Source of the DNA: Salibacterium lacus
GTDB taxonomy: Bacteria; Bacillota; Bacilli; Bacillales; Marinococcaceae
Length of the DNA: 64,000 nt
Reading direction: 5' to 3'
NCBI RefSeq assembly: GCF_042684865.1
Contig: NZ_JBHUML010000002.1
Location: forward strand, 124,001-188,000
In this document: piece after piece, positions 8,541 through 16,009 of the stretch
Position numbering within the stretch: position 1 is the stretch's first letter
Layout: each line of letters starts with the position of its first letter
The notes under the pieces: generated by a model
What the model was told of the DNA's origin: nothing
The model's database searches: none
Seen by the model: the letters and a program-made list of their open reading frames with translations, nothing else
Made by a program: the position numbers and the translations under genes

Positions 8541-8554
8541 CAAACATACGTTCG
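8541..8554 (-). promoter_or_regulatory. LexA (DinR)-type SOS box upstream of the ImmA-like gene
   Basis: Read on the minus strand the site is CGAACGTATGTTTG. It fits the Bacillus LexA consensus CGAACRNRYGTTYC at 13 of 14 positions (last base differs). It ends 8-17 bp before the candidate starts of the protease gene. I saw no equally clear -10/-35 pair, so binding could act on a promoter that overlaps the terminator region just upstream. Confidence 0.6.
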
Positions 8555-8565
8555 ACATTAAGTTT

Positions 8566-8597
8566 AAAAGATAAGCCTTGTCGAAACAAGGCTTATC
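8566..8597 (-). terminator. Rho-independent terminator of the DUF4352 gene
   Basis: GATAAGCCTTG (8570-8580) pairs perfectly with CAAGGCTTATC (8587-8597) across a 6-nt loop; on the minus strand the stem is followed by TTTTAAA. It separates the DUF4352 gene from the ImmA-like gene, implying that the latter has its own promoter. Confidence 0.8.
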
Positions 8598-8601
8598 ATA
8601 A

Positions 8602-9252
8602 TCATTCGCTTAGATTGATAACTTCAGTAACAGAGCCGAATATCCCTTCTTGAACTTCCACTTGCAAGTCGTCTGCTTCCGCAATATCAGGGGCAACATC
8701 GAAAACCACTTTTCCGTTTCTTTCCGATCCAGGGTTAACTTCTTCCAAAAAGAAGGTATCGCCCATTGTGCCATCTTCGTTCTGATTAGCACTCATGGAA
8801 GCCATCTCATCGGCTTCAAAGGTGGTTTCTCCCTGCTTCAGTTTCAAATAACCACTATTAACAGTGACAGCTTCATTTCCATTATTTTTGAATGTTATGT
8901 CAAGTACTAGATACATATCGCTTGCCTCTTCTGGCAATGAGGATGGCCCTACTTGCTCAGCAGTTGATCTGTTATTAACTGTATATTCAACTGCTCCAAC
9001 TTCAACGGTATCACCTATAGAATATGTTGGTGCTTCTTCTTCAACTTCTTCATCGCTACCGGAAGAGTTGTCACTTGATTCTTCTCCGTTACTAGTTTCA
9101 GTGTCAGCTGATGTTTCTTCAGATCCGTTTGATCCAGAATCGCCACCCGATGTTTGTGAAGTATCATCACCGGAAGCAAAGATACTAATGATAATAATTA
9201 AGACGACTAATCCCCCAATAGAAGCAAGACACCCAATGCCGACTTTTTTCAT
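8602..9252 (-). CDS. Secreted or membrane-anchored DUF4352 protein
   Basis: A 216-residue protein with an N-terminal hydrophobic anchor (about residues 4-26), a low-complexity Ser/Glu/Asp/Gly linker (about 28-75) and a C-terminal immunoglobulin-like DUF4352 (telokin-like) domain with the typical YLVLDITFKNNGNEAV strand. Such proteins sit outside the membrane and are common in prophages and integrative elements of Gram-positives; the function is unknown. ATG 9252 is chosen because GGGGG lies 7 nt upstream; an ATG at 9267 would place that site inside the coding region. It lies between repressor and protease, so it is likely expressed in the lysogen. Confidence 0.75.
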   Translation of the reverse strand: MKKVGIGCLASIGGLVVLIIIISIFASGDDTSQTSGGDSGSNGSEETSADTETSNGEESSDNSSGSDEEVEEEAPTYSIGDTVEVGAVEYTVNNRSTAEQVGPSSLPEEASDMYLVLDITFKNNGNEAVTVNSGYLKLKQGETTFEADEMASMSANQNEDGTMGDTFFLEEVNPGSERNGKVVFDVAPDIAEADDLQVEVQEGIFGSVTEVINLSE

Positions 9253-9322
9253 AAATAAGACCCCCATATAAGAAAATTCACTTATATTTTACCTTTGATT
9301 ATGACAAAAGTCTACATTTTAG

Positions 9323-9658
9323 TTACTTTCTTCCTTCTTCCCATTTCCTTTTCGCTTCTCGGAATTGTTTCAGCATTTCCTCCAGGTACTCTTCTTCATC
9401 CTCGGAAATTTCGCCGTCTCGGAAGAATATACTGGGCTGTTCAGGCGTCGGATCATCGGTGCGGCCGAGTAGGTAGTCTGCAGAAACCTCATAAAGATCA
9501 GCGAATTTACTTATTAAATCAGGATCCGGATTAGAATGTCCATTTTCATACCTCGATAACTGATAGTTAGTTATATCGAATTTTTTAGCAGCTTCTTTTT
9601 GATTAAGGTTGGCTGCTTCTCTTGATTTTCGCAACCGTTTAGGCCATACATTTTCCAT
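9323..9658 (-). CDS. XRE-family prophage repressor
   Basis: A 111-residue protein with an N-terminal helix-turn-helix (about residues 5-60: LRKSREAANLNQKEAAKKF, then YQLSRYENG) ending in DYLLGRTD and a short acidic coiled C-terminus. This is the layout of ImmR/Xre-type repressors. It is transcribed leftward, divergently from a Cro-like gene, across an operator-rich gap. ATG 9658 has GGAGG eight bases upstream. It is the presumed lysogeny repressor and the likely target of the ImmA-like protease. Confidence 0.88.
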   Translation of the reverse strand: MENVWPKRLRKSREAANLNQKEAAKKFDITNYQLSRYENGHSNPDPDLISKFADLYEVSADYLLGRTDDPTPEQPSIFFRDGEISEDEEEYLEEMLKQFREAKRKWEEGRK

Positions 9659-9690
9659 TATGAGTGCCTCCACTACTTATTCCTCCCTCT

Positions 9691-9717
9691 ATAATACCAA
9701 GTTTGCACATAAAGCAA
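9691..9717 (-). promoter_or_regulatory. Possible leftward repressor promoter
   Basis: On the minus strand a TATTAT (9696-9691) is preceded by TTGCTT (9717-9712) with a short 15-bp spacer. The -35 match is acceptable but the spacing is poor, so the assignment is tentative. Confidence 0.3.
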
Positions 9718-9726
9718 AAACTAATT

Positions 9727-9803
9727 GCGAAAATCGCTATTTTATTGTTGACTTTGCAAAAATCGCGATATATAATGAAATCAATTAATTGCAATTAATG
9801 CAA
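9727..9803. promoter_or_regulatory. Operators between the divergent repressor and Cro genes
   Basis: Three related dyads are visible. GCGA-AAA-TCGC is at 9727-9737. A variant, GCAAAAATCGCGAT, occupies about 9756-9769 between the -35 and -10 of the rightward promoter. TTGCA-ATTAA-TGCAA is at 9789-9803, just before the Cro-like gene. Spacing and position match a lambda-like immunity switch in which the repressor and the Cro-like protein compete. Confidence 0.55.
9748..9776 (+). promoter_or_regulatory. Rightward early promoter
   Basis: TTGACT (9748-9753) and a perfect TATAAT (9771-9776) are separated by 17 bp. The promoter faces the Cro-like gene and the early operon, and one operator dyad overlaps its spacer, so it should be repressed in the lysogen. 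Confidence 0.8.
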
Positions 9804-9820
9804 CAGATGGGAGCGAGAAT

Positions 9821-10060
9821 ATGGAAACAGTGAAGCTTGATAAAATCAAGCAACTCAGAAAAGAAAGAAAGCTATCTCAAAGCGATATGGCTGGTATATT
9901 AGGCTTTAATACACTATATCCTTATCACCGAAAAGAAAGCGGCGAGCAAGCTTTCACTGCTGATGAATTGCATAAGATAGCAAAACATTTCGGTTACAAT
10001 TTAGAATATTTTTTTGAAGTCAATGTTGCGAAAAATGCAACAAAATCAACATCAGCTTAA
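9821..10060 (+). CDS. XRE-family Cro-like regulator
   Basis: A 79-residue protein consisting almost entirely of a helix-turn-helix domain: IKQLRKERKLSQSDMAGIL, then YHRKESGEQAF, then HKIAKHFGYNLEYFF. It is the first gene read from the strong rightward promoter at 9748-9776. The start ATG 9821 follows GGGAGCG. By position it is the lytic-phase regulator that opposes the leftward repressor. Confidence 0.8.
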   Translation: METVKLDKIKQLRKERKLSQSDMAGILGFNTLYPYHRKESGEQAFTADELHKIAKHFGYNLEYFFEVNVAKNATKSTSA

Positions 10061-10273
10061 GAATTCATGACCAGCCGCACTCAAACCGATGACTCGGTCA
10101 CGCTTCATCTGCAGCATTCCTGCTTCGGTGATCCGGTCAATATGTAAGTTGATTGTGCTTGAATCTTCTTCCGGAAGGTAAATACGAGTTACTTCCGATA
10201 GATCGAAACTGAGCAGGCCGTCAGACACAGCTTCAACGAGTAGCAGCAGTTCACGAGTGAGTTCGGTATTCAA
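10052..10273 (-). CDS. Small winged-helix protein, DUF2513-like
   Basis: A 73-residue protein, ending DRVIGLSAAGHEFLS, that resembles phage DUF2513 proteins (a helical start, then IDRITEAGML and a closing L-x-x-x-GHEFL). It is on the minus strand, convergent with the Cro-like gene and overlapping its last 9 nt. The start is TTG 10273 with AAAGGAT upstream. Its orientation in the middle of the early operon suggests a role in lysogeny or expression as a separate cargo gene. Confidence 0.5.
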   Translation of the reverse strand: MNTELTRELLLLVEAVSDGLLSFDLSEVTRIYLPEEDSSTINLHIDRITEAGMLQMKRDRVIGLSAAGHEFLS

Positions 10274-10302
10274 AAAATCATCCTTTCAAGGGAGGTAAGA
10301 GA

Positions 10303-11079
10303 ATGAGCAATTTAATCACTTTTCAATTCGCAGGACAGCAAGTACGAACGGAAGTCATTAACGATCAACCGCACTTTTTACTGAAAGATGTATGTGACGT
10401 TCTTGGGCTCCCGCAGGTTTCCCGGGTGAAAAGCCGCCTTGAAGATGGGGTTACTGCCAGTAAGGTCATCCAAGATTCGTTAGGGAGAGAGCAATCGGCG
10501 ACCTTCATAAACGAAAGCGGCCTTTACGACGTAATCATGGACAGCCGAAAACCGGAAGCCAAACAGTTTCGGAAATGGGTTACTTCCGATGTCCTCCCAT
10601 CAATCAGAAAGCATGGCGCTTACATGACGCCGGAAAAAATTGAAGAAACGCTGATGAATCCAGATACCATCATTCAGCTGGCGACCAATCTGAAAGACGA
10701 ACAGCAGAAACGACAGGCAGCCGAACAACAGCTTTTGCAGGACAAGCCGTATTCCACTTTCGGCAAAGCCATGTCGAACTCAAATGCGGCGGTGAACGTC
10801 GGAGCTTTTGCCAAGATGATTTACGAGCACCACGGTCTCCGGATCGGCCGTAATAAATTGTTTGCTTGGATGCGAGAGCAAGGATATCTGATTAAACACG
10901 GCCGCGAACGTAATAATCCCAAACAGAAATACATCGAAAAAGGGTGGTTTGATACGAGCGTGACCTTGATTAGTCGTACAGAAGGTGACGTCGAGAGCGT
11001 TACCACTCTTATTACAGGAAAAGGGCAGGTCGATCTCGCAAACATTCTTATCAACGAGTATATGGAAACATCCACTTAA
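10303..11079 (+). CDS. Phage antirepressor (BRO-N and KilAC domains)
   Basis: A 258-residue protein. The N-terminal BRO domain (residues about 3-105) contains HFLLKDVCDVLGLP, FINESGLYDVIM and FRKWVTSDVLPSIRKHGAY. The C-terminal KilAC domain (about 140-225) contains VGAFAKMIYEHHGLRIGRNKLFAWMREQGYL. Antirepressors of this type counteract the prophage repressor or regulate early genes. ATG 10303 follows GGGAGG. It belongs to the rightward early operon. Confidence 0.9.
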   Translation: MSNLITFQFAGQQVRTEVINDQPHFLLKDVCDVLGLPQVSRVKSRLEDGVTASKVIQDSLGREQSATFINESGLYDVIMDSRKPEAKQFRKWVTSDVLPSIRKHGAYMTPEKIEETLMNPDTIIQLATNLKDEQQKRQAAEQQLLQDKPYSTFGKAMSNSNAAVNVGAFAKMIYEHHGLRIGRNKLFAWMREQGYLIKHGRERNNPKQKYIEKGWFDTSVTLISRTEGDVESVTTLITGKGQVDLANILINEYMETST

Positions 11080-11097
11080 AGAAGGAGGGCAGTCCAC

Positions 11098-11343
11098 ATG
11101 GATCAGCCGCATAAAATGTCACGAGGTGATGCACCAATGACTGACAAATATCAAGATCAATCCATGGAGTATTACGACGGAAACACAAAAATCAAGATTG
11201 TTGATCCGGGCCCGGTTTCTGCTGAGAAAGTGGAACGTATTTTAGAACAGTTTCATCGAATTGGTTGGTCTATATGGAAGGACCTGTCTATCGAAGAACA
11301 AAAAGCTATTAACGCAGAATACGACAAGCAGCGGGCTGATTAA
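11098..11343 (+). CDS. Hypothetical early protein
   Basis: An 81-residue hydrophilic protein of unknown function, beginning MDQPHKMSRGDAPM. It is preceded by AAGGAGGG and lies 18 nt after the antirepressor gene. The internal ATG at 11137 with AGGTG upstream is an alternative start. No domain is recognised. Confidence 0.55.
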   Translation: MDQPHKMSRGDAPMTDKYQDQSMEYYDGNTKIKIVDPGPVSAEKVERILEQFHRIGWSIWKDLSIEEQKAINAEYDKQRAD

Positions 11344-11415
11344 GCCTGCGCGAATGGACAAGTTATCTATGATTCTATCGTACATTGAAAAATCAATTAC
11401 TAGGAGGCAAACAAA

Positions 11416-12063
11416 ATGCAGAACAAACCAGCGAAGGCGAGGCTTTATAATCCTTCAGCGATACCAAAGATACTTCAAACGGCTAGAGAGCGGGCGATAG
11501 TACCCGAACATCGAACCAAACGGTGGTTATCGGAGTACCTGGGAATTACATTAAATCGGCTGACTAATGTTGAAAATGGCACAGCCCAGGCACCCTTAGA
11601 ACTATGCGTGGAATGGTGTGAAGCTGTTAAGGACGAAGAGGCCCAGGAACAGATTGAACATATCTATGGATTGAGCTTACCACCAACTGATCCAAGATTG
11701 CTTGAAAATGTAACAGGCCAGTTAGCGAATTTCGAGACGGAACTGGAAGAAGCGAAAATAGCGGCAGAGGAGATACGAAGACTGAGTCAGCGTTATCGTC
11801 CCTGGACCGGCTTTACTTCTCGAGATATTGACGTCTTACAAGAAAATGTGGCTCGACAGATATTAGATATTCAACATGCTGCAGATTGCTTATTAACTTC
11901 AATGAAACGGCAATGGGGATTGAATTTGGACTATGTTGAGGCGCAATGGATCAACAAGGCCATCAGCAATAATGTGATTATGCATAGAGTAAGCGATTAT
12001 GAAGCCTTGCGAAAACGGCGGACTGATCAAGAGCGAATGATGCAGCTGGGAGGGCATAAATGA
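11416..12063 (+). CDS. Early protein with XRE-like N-terminus and helical C-terminus
   Basis: A 215-residue protein. Residues about 20-80 form a helix-turn-helix-like region (KRWLSEYLGITLNRLTNVENG, then a short acidic helix), and the rest is helical with EFELEEAKIAAEEIRRL-type coiled-coil character. AGGAGG precedes ATG 11416, and the stop overlaps the next start (ATGA). It is probably a regulator of the early operon; I do not know a close family. Confidence 0.65.
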   Translation: MQNKPAKARLYNPSAIPKILQTARERAIVPEHRTKRWLSEYLGITLNRLTNVENGTAQAPLELCVEWCEAVKDEEAQEQIEHIYGLSLPPTDPRLLENVTGQLANFETELEEAKIAAEEIRRLSQRYRPWTGFTSRDIDVLQENVARQILDIQHAADCLLTSMKRQWGLNLDYVEAQWINKAISNNVIMHRVSDYEALRKRRTDQERMMQLGGHK

Positions 12064-12341
12064 AATTAATTACTGATTTTGATGTGTTTGAGCATGAGTT
12101 AAACAAGCTACCCGAAGAATTAAAGCAAAAAATAGAAGAGGATGATAAGGGAAGAGAAATTTTTATTGGAGCAAAGATCCAAGTTGAAAAAAATACTGCT
12201 CTGATAATGCTTTTAACTTTGGAAGACATGTCTATTTACACGTATCTACATCGCACCGGTAGCACATCAAAAGATCGAATTCCTAGAGCTTATATGAAAC
12301 TGTTTCAAGATTTAGAAGAAAGATTGGAGGAGATGAAATGA
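12060..12341 (+). CDS. Hypothetical early protein
   Basis: A 93-residue acidic helical protein (LPEELKQKIEEDDKGREIFIGA) of unknown function. Its ATG overlaps the preceding stop and its stop overlaps the next ATG, so translation is coupled on both sides. Confidence 0.6.
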   Translation: MKLITDFDVFEHELNKLPEELKQKIEEDDKGREIFIGAKIQVEKNTALIMLLTLEDMSIYTYLHRTGSTSKDRIPRAYMKLFQDLEERLEEMK

Positions 12342-12502
12342 AAATAAGTGATGAATTGCTTGATTATGTAGCGGACGCGGATATGCACACAAAGATGAAA
12401 AACGTGCCTTATTCTACGGATTTAAGAAGTGTTGTAACCGTCGATTATCTTTTGGAACGCCATATAAAAAAAGCACCAGCTGAGGGTACAGCTAGCACTT
12501 AA
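12338..12502 (+). CDS. Small early protein (54 residues)
   Basis: The reading frame starts at ATG 12338, overlapping the previous stop, with GGAGG nine bases upstream. It encodes MKISDELLDYVADADMHTKM and a basic C-terminus. No family is recognised. The overlap and the ribosome site support it as a real small gene. Confidence 0.55.
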   Translation: MKISDELLDYVADADMHTKMKNVPYSTDLRSVVTVDYLLERHIKKAPAEGTAST

Positions 12503-12509
12503 GTGGGGT

Positions 12510-12621
12510 ACTAAATTCTAGCTACATTGTAGCACTTAGGTTGATAAGTGGCAAGCCAGGACTGCGGCCTGGTCTTGCCGCAGGGGGCGGGAGCTATTAA
12601 CGATGTTCCTGACTCCTGCGG
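12510..12621 (+). ncRNA. Structured GC-rich intergenic segment
   Basis: Between two early genes, GGCAAG-CCAGG (12550-12560) pairs with CCTGG-t-CTTGCC (12568-12579) across a 7-nt loop. CCGCAGG (12578-12584) can pair with CCTGCGG (12615-12621), competing with the base of the first hairpin. A TAGCACTTA repeat occurs at 12493 and 12530. No T tract follows, so it is not a plain terminator. It may be a leader RNA, a regulatory switch or a processing site for the yqaI-yqaJ-recT transcript. Confidence 0.4.
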
Positions 12622-12653
12622 TGCGACCGCGCCAGAAAGGAGAAATGATAACT

Positions 12654-12866
12654 ATGCAAATTGAAAATCCCATGGTGTTACGGAATCCTGTGTTGGATCC
12701 AGATGAACCGGATTTAATTGGAAAGTGTGAGGATTGTGGCTGCGACATTGTAGCCCATGAGGAAGCGTTACTATTTGAAAACGATGTGCTTTTACATGAA
12801 GATTTTGCATGCTTAGCCAACTATATGCGAAAGCATGCTGTGAAGGTGGGGGAATCGAAATGCTAA
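12654..12866 (+). CDS. YqaI-like protein with a zinc-knuckle pair
   Basis: A 70-residue protein beginning MQIENPMVLRNPVL; the ENPMV start is shared with YqaI of the skin element. A CEDCGC motif and a later C (DFACLANY) could bind zinc. ATG 12654 is eleven bases after AGGAG; ATG 12645 is too close to that site. It directly precedes the YqaJ-type exonuclease module, as yqaI does in skin. Confidence 0.55.
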   Translation: MQIENPMVLRNPVLDPDEPDLIGKCEDCGCDIVAHEEALLFENDVLLHEDFACLANYMRKHAVKVGESKC

Positions 12867-13018
12867 CTGAGAAAGATATTACATTTTACATCGTACAGCA
12901 TATTAACGTTCTTGGGATGGAAAAGGGAGTCGATCAAGTCGCGAACCGATTGGCTTTTGACCGCGAAGATGTCCTTAACATTTACAAACAAAGAAATGCC
13001 GACCAGATGGCGGTCTGA
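12860..13018 (+). CDS. Small early protein (52 residues)
   Basis: It starts at ATG 12860 behind GGTGGGGG and overlaps the end of the YqaI-like gene by 7 nt. The protein (MLTEKDITFYIVQHINVLGM...) has a helix-turn-helix-like middle (VDQVANRLAFDREDVLNIYK) but is too short to classify. Confidence 0.5.
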   Translation: MLTEKDITFYIVQHINVLGMEKGVDQVANRLAFDREDVLNIYKQRNADQMAV

Positions 13019-13088
13019 TCGGCACTTTAGGAAATATCGCATAACTATATTGTATTTCAATATTTCCAAAAATACAAGGAGGCTTGCT

Positions 13089-14030
13089 ATGAGTGTTGTT
13101 ATGACAAGAACAAAGGATATGGACAAAGCAGACTGGCTGGAATGGCGAAAGAAGGGAATTGGTGGGAGCGATGCTTCCGCAGTTCTAGGTGTCAATAAAT
13201 ATAAATCGCCGTTTGAGGTCTGGAACGAAAAAACAGAAGAACATGTGGCAGATGAAGAGGATCCAAGCGAAGCGGCATATTTCGGAAACCGATTGGAAGA
13301 TTTGGTGGCTGAAGAATTTCAAATGCGAACAAACAAAAGAGTACGACGGAAAAATGCGATGATGCAGCATCCTGATTATCCTTTCATGCTGGCAAATGTA
13401 GACCGAGTGATTGTCAAAGAGGATGCCATTCTCGAATGCAAAACAGCAAACCAATTTTTCGCTAAGGACTGGGAAGAAGATCAAATCCCGGATGCGTATC
13501 TCGTTCAGGTACAGCATTATCTCGCTGTGACAGGCAAATCAAAAGCCTATATCGCTGTTTTAATCGGCGGTCAGAAGTTTGTATGGAAAGAGATTGAACG
13601 GGATGAAGAGCTGATCAACATGATTATCCAACAGGAGAAAAACTTCTGGGAGAACCATGTTATGGCGAATGTACCGCCGGCCATAGATGGATCCAGCGCT
13701 GCCGAGCAATACCTAAACGAACGCTTTCCCCAACAGGAAAAAGAGAAAGTGACCAACCTTGGTGTCCATGAAAAAGAAGCACTTCAGAAGCTCGATCAAA
13801 TAAAAGCTGATATAAAAATGCTCGAGAAAGAAGAGAAAGAAATCAAGAACAATATTAAGTGGCAGATGCAGGACGCGGAGCTGGGGTATGTGAACGGTTA
13901 TGAAGTGTCATGGAAAAATATCACCGCCAATAGGGTGGACACAGCAAAGTTGAAGCGAGAAAAACCGGCTCTAGCTGATGCTTACACTTACCAATCTCAG
14001 TACAGAAAATTCACCTACAAGGCATTATAG
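13089..14030 (+). CDS. yqaJ: YqaJ-family phage exonuclease
   Basis: A 313-residue protein with the YqaJ viral recombinase core: WRKKGIGGSDASAVLGVNKY near the start, GNRLEDLVAEEF, then the nuclease residues in MLANVDRVI and AILECKTAN, and VQVQHYLAVTGK. The family digests double-stranded DNA 5'-3' to feed a RecT-type annealing protein. A C-terminal coiled coil (about 215-260) follows. ATG 13089 is preceded by AGGAGG. It sits directly before recT, as yqaJ-yqaK do in skin. Confidence 0.9.
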   Translation: MSVVMTRTKDMDKADWLEWRKKGIGGSDASAVLGVNKYKSPFEVWNEKTEEHVADEEDPSEAAYFGNRLEDLVAEEFQMRTNKRVRRKNAMMQHPDYPFMLANVDRVIVKEDAILECKTANQFFAKDWEEDQIPDAYLVQVQHYLAVTGKSKAYIAVLIGGQKFVWKEIERDEELINMIIQQEKNFWENHVMANVPPAIDGSSAAEQYLNERFPQQEKEKVTNLGVHEKEALQKLDQIKADIKMLEKEEKEIKNNIKWQMQDAELGYVNGYEVSWKNITANRVDTAKLKREKPALADAYTYQSQYRKFTYKAL

Positions 14031-14041
14031 GAGGCTGTGAT

Positions 14042-14884
14042 ATGGCAACCAACCAATCTTTGAAAAACAACCTTTCGAATAAACAGAACGGCCAGGCGCC
14101 GTCAAATACGCAAGGAACCACTTTAAAAGGATTACTGGAAACACCCACTATTAAACGTCGGTTTGAAGAGAATCTTGGTAAACGCTCCAGCCAGTTTGTT
14201 ACCAGCATTGTGAATCTATATAACGAAGAGAAGATGCTGCAGAAATGCGAGCCAATGAGTGTGATCAGCTCGGCCATGGTAGCAGCTACGCTGGACTTAC
14301 CGGTCGATAAGAATCTCGGCTATATGTACATTGTTCCCTACGGTAATAAAGCAACACCGCAAATTGGTTACCGCGGCCTGATCCAATTAGCGCTGCGTTC
14401 CGGACAGTACAAAAATATCAATGTCGTAGAGATTTATGAAGGGGAGCTAAAGAGCTGGGATCGATTAACAGAAGAAATCGAAATCGATTTTGAAGCGAAG
14501 GAATCGGACAAAGTCATTGGATACGCCGGATACTTTGAATTAATTAACGGATTCCGTAAGACAGTGTACTGGTCCAAATCTGAGATTGAAGCGCACAAGA
14601 AGAAGTTCAGCAAGTCGGACTTCGGTTGGAAGAATGACTGGGATGCTATGGCTAAGAAGACGGTGCTGCGGAACCTGCTTTCGAAGTGGGGCATTCTCTC
14701 CATCGAGTTACAGACGGCCTACACCGAAGAAAATAAAGATCCGTCCGAGCGCAAGGAAGTGGGCTCTGATATAGATTACGTTGACGCTGAAGTGTCAGAG
14801 GTTAAGGAAGAAGCAGAAAACGAATCCGAAGCCAAAACAGAAGCTACTGAGCCTGCGCAGAACGAGATGCAAGACGTGCAATGA
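14042..14884 (+). CDS. recT: RecT single-strand annealing protein (YqaK-like)
   Basis: A 280-residue RecT-family protein with the characteristic segments CEPMSVISSAMVAATLDLPV, NLGYMYIVPYG and QIGYRGLIQLALRSG, and DAMAKKTVLRNLLSKWG. It anneals the single strands produced by the partner exonuclease and so promotes phage recombination and concatemer formation. The acidic tail (from about residue 235) is typical. The ATG follows a GGAGG-like site after the yqaJ stop. Confidence 0.93.
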   Translation: MATNQSLKNNLSNKQNGQAPSNTQGTTLKGLLETPTIKRRFEENLGKRSSQFVTSIVNLYNEEKMLQKCEPMSVISSAMVAATLDLPVDKNLGYMYIVPYGNKATPQIGYRGLIQLALRSGQYKNINVVEIYEGELKSWDRLTEEIEIDFEAKESDKVIGYAGYFELINGFRKTVYWSKSEIEAHKKKFSKSDFGWKNDWDAMAKKTVLRNLLSKWGILSIELQTAYTEENKDPSERKEVGSDIDYVDAEVSEVKEEAENESEAKTEATEPAQNEMQDVQ

Positions 14885-15048
14885 CACACAATATACCGAT
14901 CCCCGACTTCTATGTAGGTCTGACAAAAGGTAGTGAGAACCGGGGACGGCTCTTTAAACAGTATGTCCAAAGTTACATTCATAAATCCTATCCGGAAATG
15001 AGACTGTTGAAAATTGAGGGCATGACGGCGATCTGTGAAAGGAGATAA
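14881..15048 (+). CDS. Small early protein (55 residues)
   Basis: ATG 14881 overlaps the recT stop (ATGA). The product, MTHNIPIPDFYVGLTKG..., is basic and ends ICERR. It is unrecognised, but the coupled start and in-operon position make it a likely gene. Confidence 0.5.
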   Translation: MTHNIPIPDFYVGLTKGSENRGRLFKQYVQSYIHKSYPEMRLLKIEGMTAICERR

Positions 15049-15052
15049 TCCT

Positions 15053-15115
15053 ATGCAAGTAAAGGCGCCAACTAAGTCACAAAAAACAGCACATCTAAGA
15101 GAAATTCCTTCATAA
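15053..15115 (+). CDS. Possible 20-residue peptide
   Basis: ATG 15053 is preceded by AGGAGATAATCCT and encodes MQVKAPTKSQKTAHLREIPS before TAA. The ribosome site is good, but the product is very short. It may be a leader peptide for the downstream replication gene or nothing at all. Confidence 0.25.
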   Translation: MQVKAPTKSQKTAHLREIPS

Positions 15116-15127
15116 GGGGGTGAGACG

Positions 15128-16009
15128 GTGTCCGACACGTATTTTCGAGTATACTCCGGGTTACTCACTCCTCACCATAAGAAAAAGATAGGAGCAGCAT
15201 TGTGGGAGTTCTTATGGTGCATTGATCGAGTCACCAATGAAAGTGAACAAGAAGGGCAAAAGTCGGGCACTGTTCTTGGTGGCTCCCCTGTATCATACAG
15301 CGATGTAGCAAATGATTTAGGAGTAGGCAAATCAACAGTAAAGCGCAATTTTGAACGGTTGGAAGAAGAAAACTACATTCACCTGAAACGAACCCCATAT
15401 GGACATATCGTGACGGTCAACAAGTCAAAAAAATGGGGTGCCAAAAATGAGTATTCTGAGAGTGCCAAAAATGGCACGGGTGCCGAGAATGAAACGCGGG
15501 GTGCCAAAAACGGCACGCAGGGTGCCGAAAATGACCACTCTAATAAAGACAATACAGAGACACTACAGGGACAATACAACGTTGTTGTTGGTAACAAGCG
15601 CACGCGAGAGCAAGAATATCAAGACCAGTTAGATCAAATCACGGATACATTCATGGCATATCGCGGGAAGCCGGGCACGCCTCCCAGGGCCTCCGATTAT
15701 GACCATGCCAGAGCAATATTAGAATCTGGGGTTTCTGCCACTGAAGCCTTAGCCGGAATTAAACAGGCGTTTGACAATTTTAAACCAAAATATACCGGGG
15801 ATGAAATCACTTCTCTTGGCTATTGCAAAAAAATAATTTTGGCCAATCATTACGCCAATAAGCAAAGAAAGGAGGCATCGGCTAATGCAACAAGTACAAG
15901 CCGGTATGCAGGAAGTTATGGCCAAGCTCAGGGAGCGAGCAGAACAGGCGAGAAGCGATCCATCACAGGCGGCCAAGTCGGATGGATTAAGCCAGGAAAA
16001 CGATCCTGA
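15128..16009 (+). CDS. Replication initiator, YqaL/DnaD-like
   Basis: A 293-residue protein. The N-terminal winged helix (about residues 1-100) has VSYSDVANDLGVGKSTVKRNFERLEE. A repetitive linker follows (about 103-138, GAKN/GAEN units), then a helical C-terminal domain containing YDHARAILESGVS, as in phage DnaD-like initiators. Its gene carries the iterons that are the candidate origin. It overlaps the helicase-loader gene by 125 nt. GTG 15128 follows GGGGGTGAG. Confidence 0.8.
   Translation: MSDTYFRVYSGLLTPHHKKKIGAALWEFLWCIDRVTNESEQEGQKSGTVLGGSPVSYSDVANDLGVGKSTVKRNFERLEEENYIHLKRTPYGHIVTVNKSKKWGAKNEYSESAKNGTGAENETRGAKNGTQGAENDHSNKDNTETLQGQYNVVVGNKRTREQEYQDQLDQITDTFMAYRGKPGTPPRASDYDHARAILESGVSATEALAGIKQAFDNFKPKYTGDEITSLGYCKKIILANHYANKQRKEASANATSTSRYAGSYGQAQGASRTGEKRSITGGQVGWIKPGKRS
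15436..15533 (+). other. Candidate phage replication origin (five iterons)
   Basis: Five copies of a unit close to GGGTGCCAAAAATG lie inside the initiator gene, starting near 15436, 15460, 15478, 15499 and 15520, so spaced 18-24 bp and in frame with the protein repeat. Two copies are extended by GGCAC to form short dyads. Placement of iterons in the linker-coding part of the initiator is the lambda O arrangement. Confidence 0.65.

Noticed and set aside
9295..9534. 79-codon plus-strand frame
   Set aside because: Antisense to the XRE repressor; no ribosome site.
15436..15533. Short repeats considered as a CRISPR array
   Set aside because: Units are about 14 bp with 4-10 bp between them, in frame inside a protein gene; too short for repeat-spacer units.
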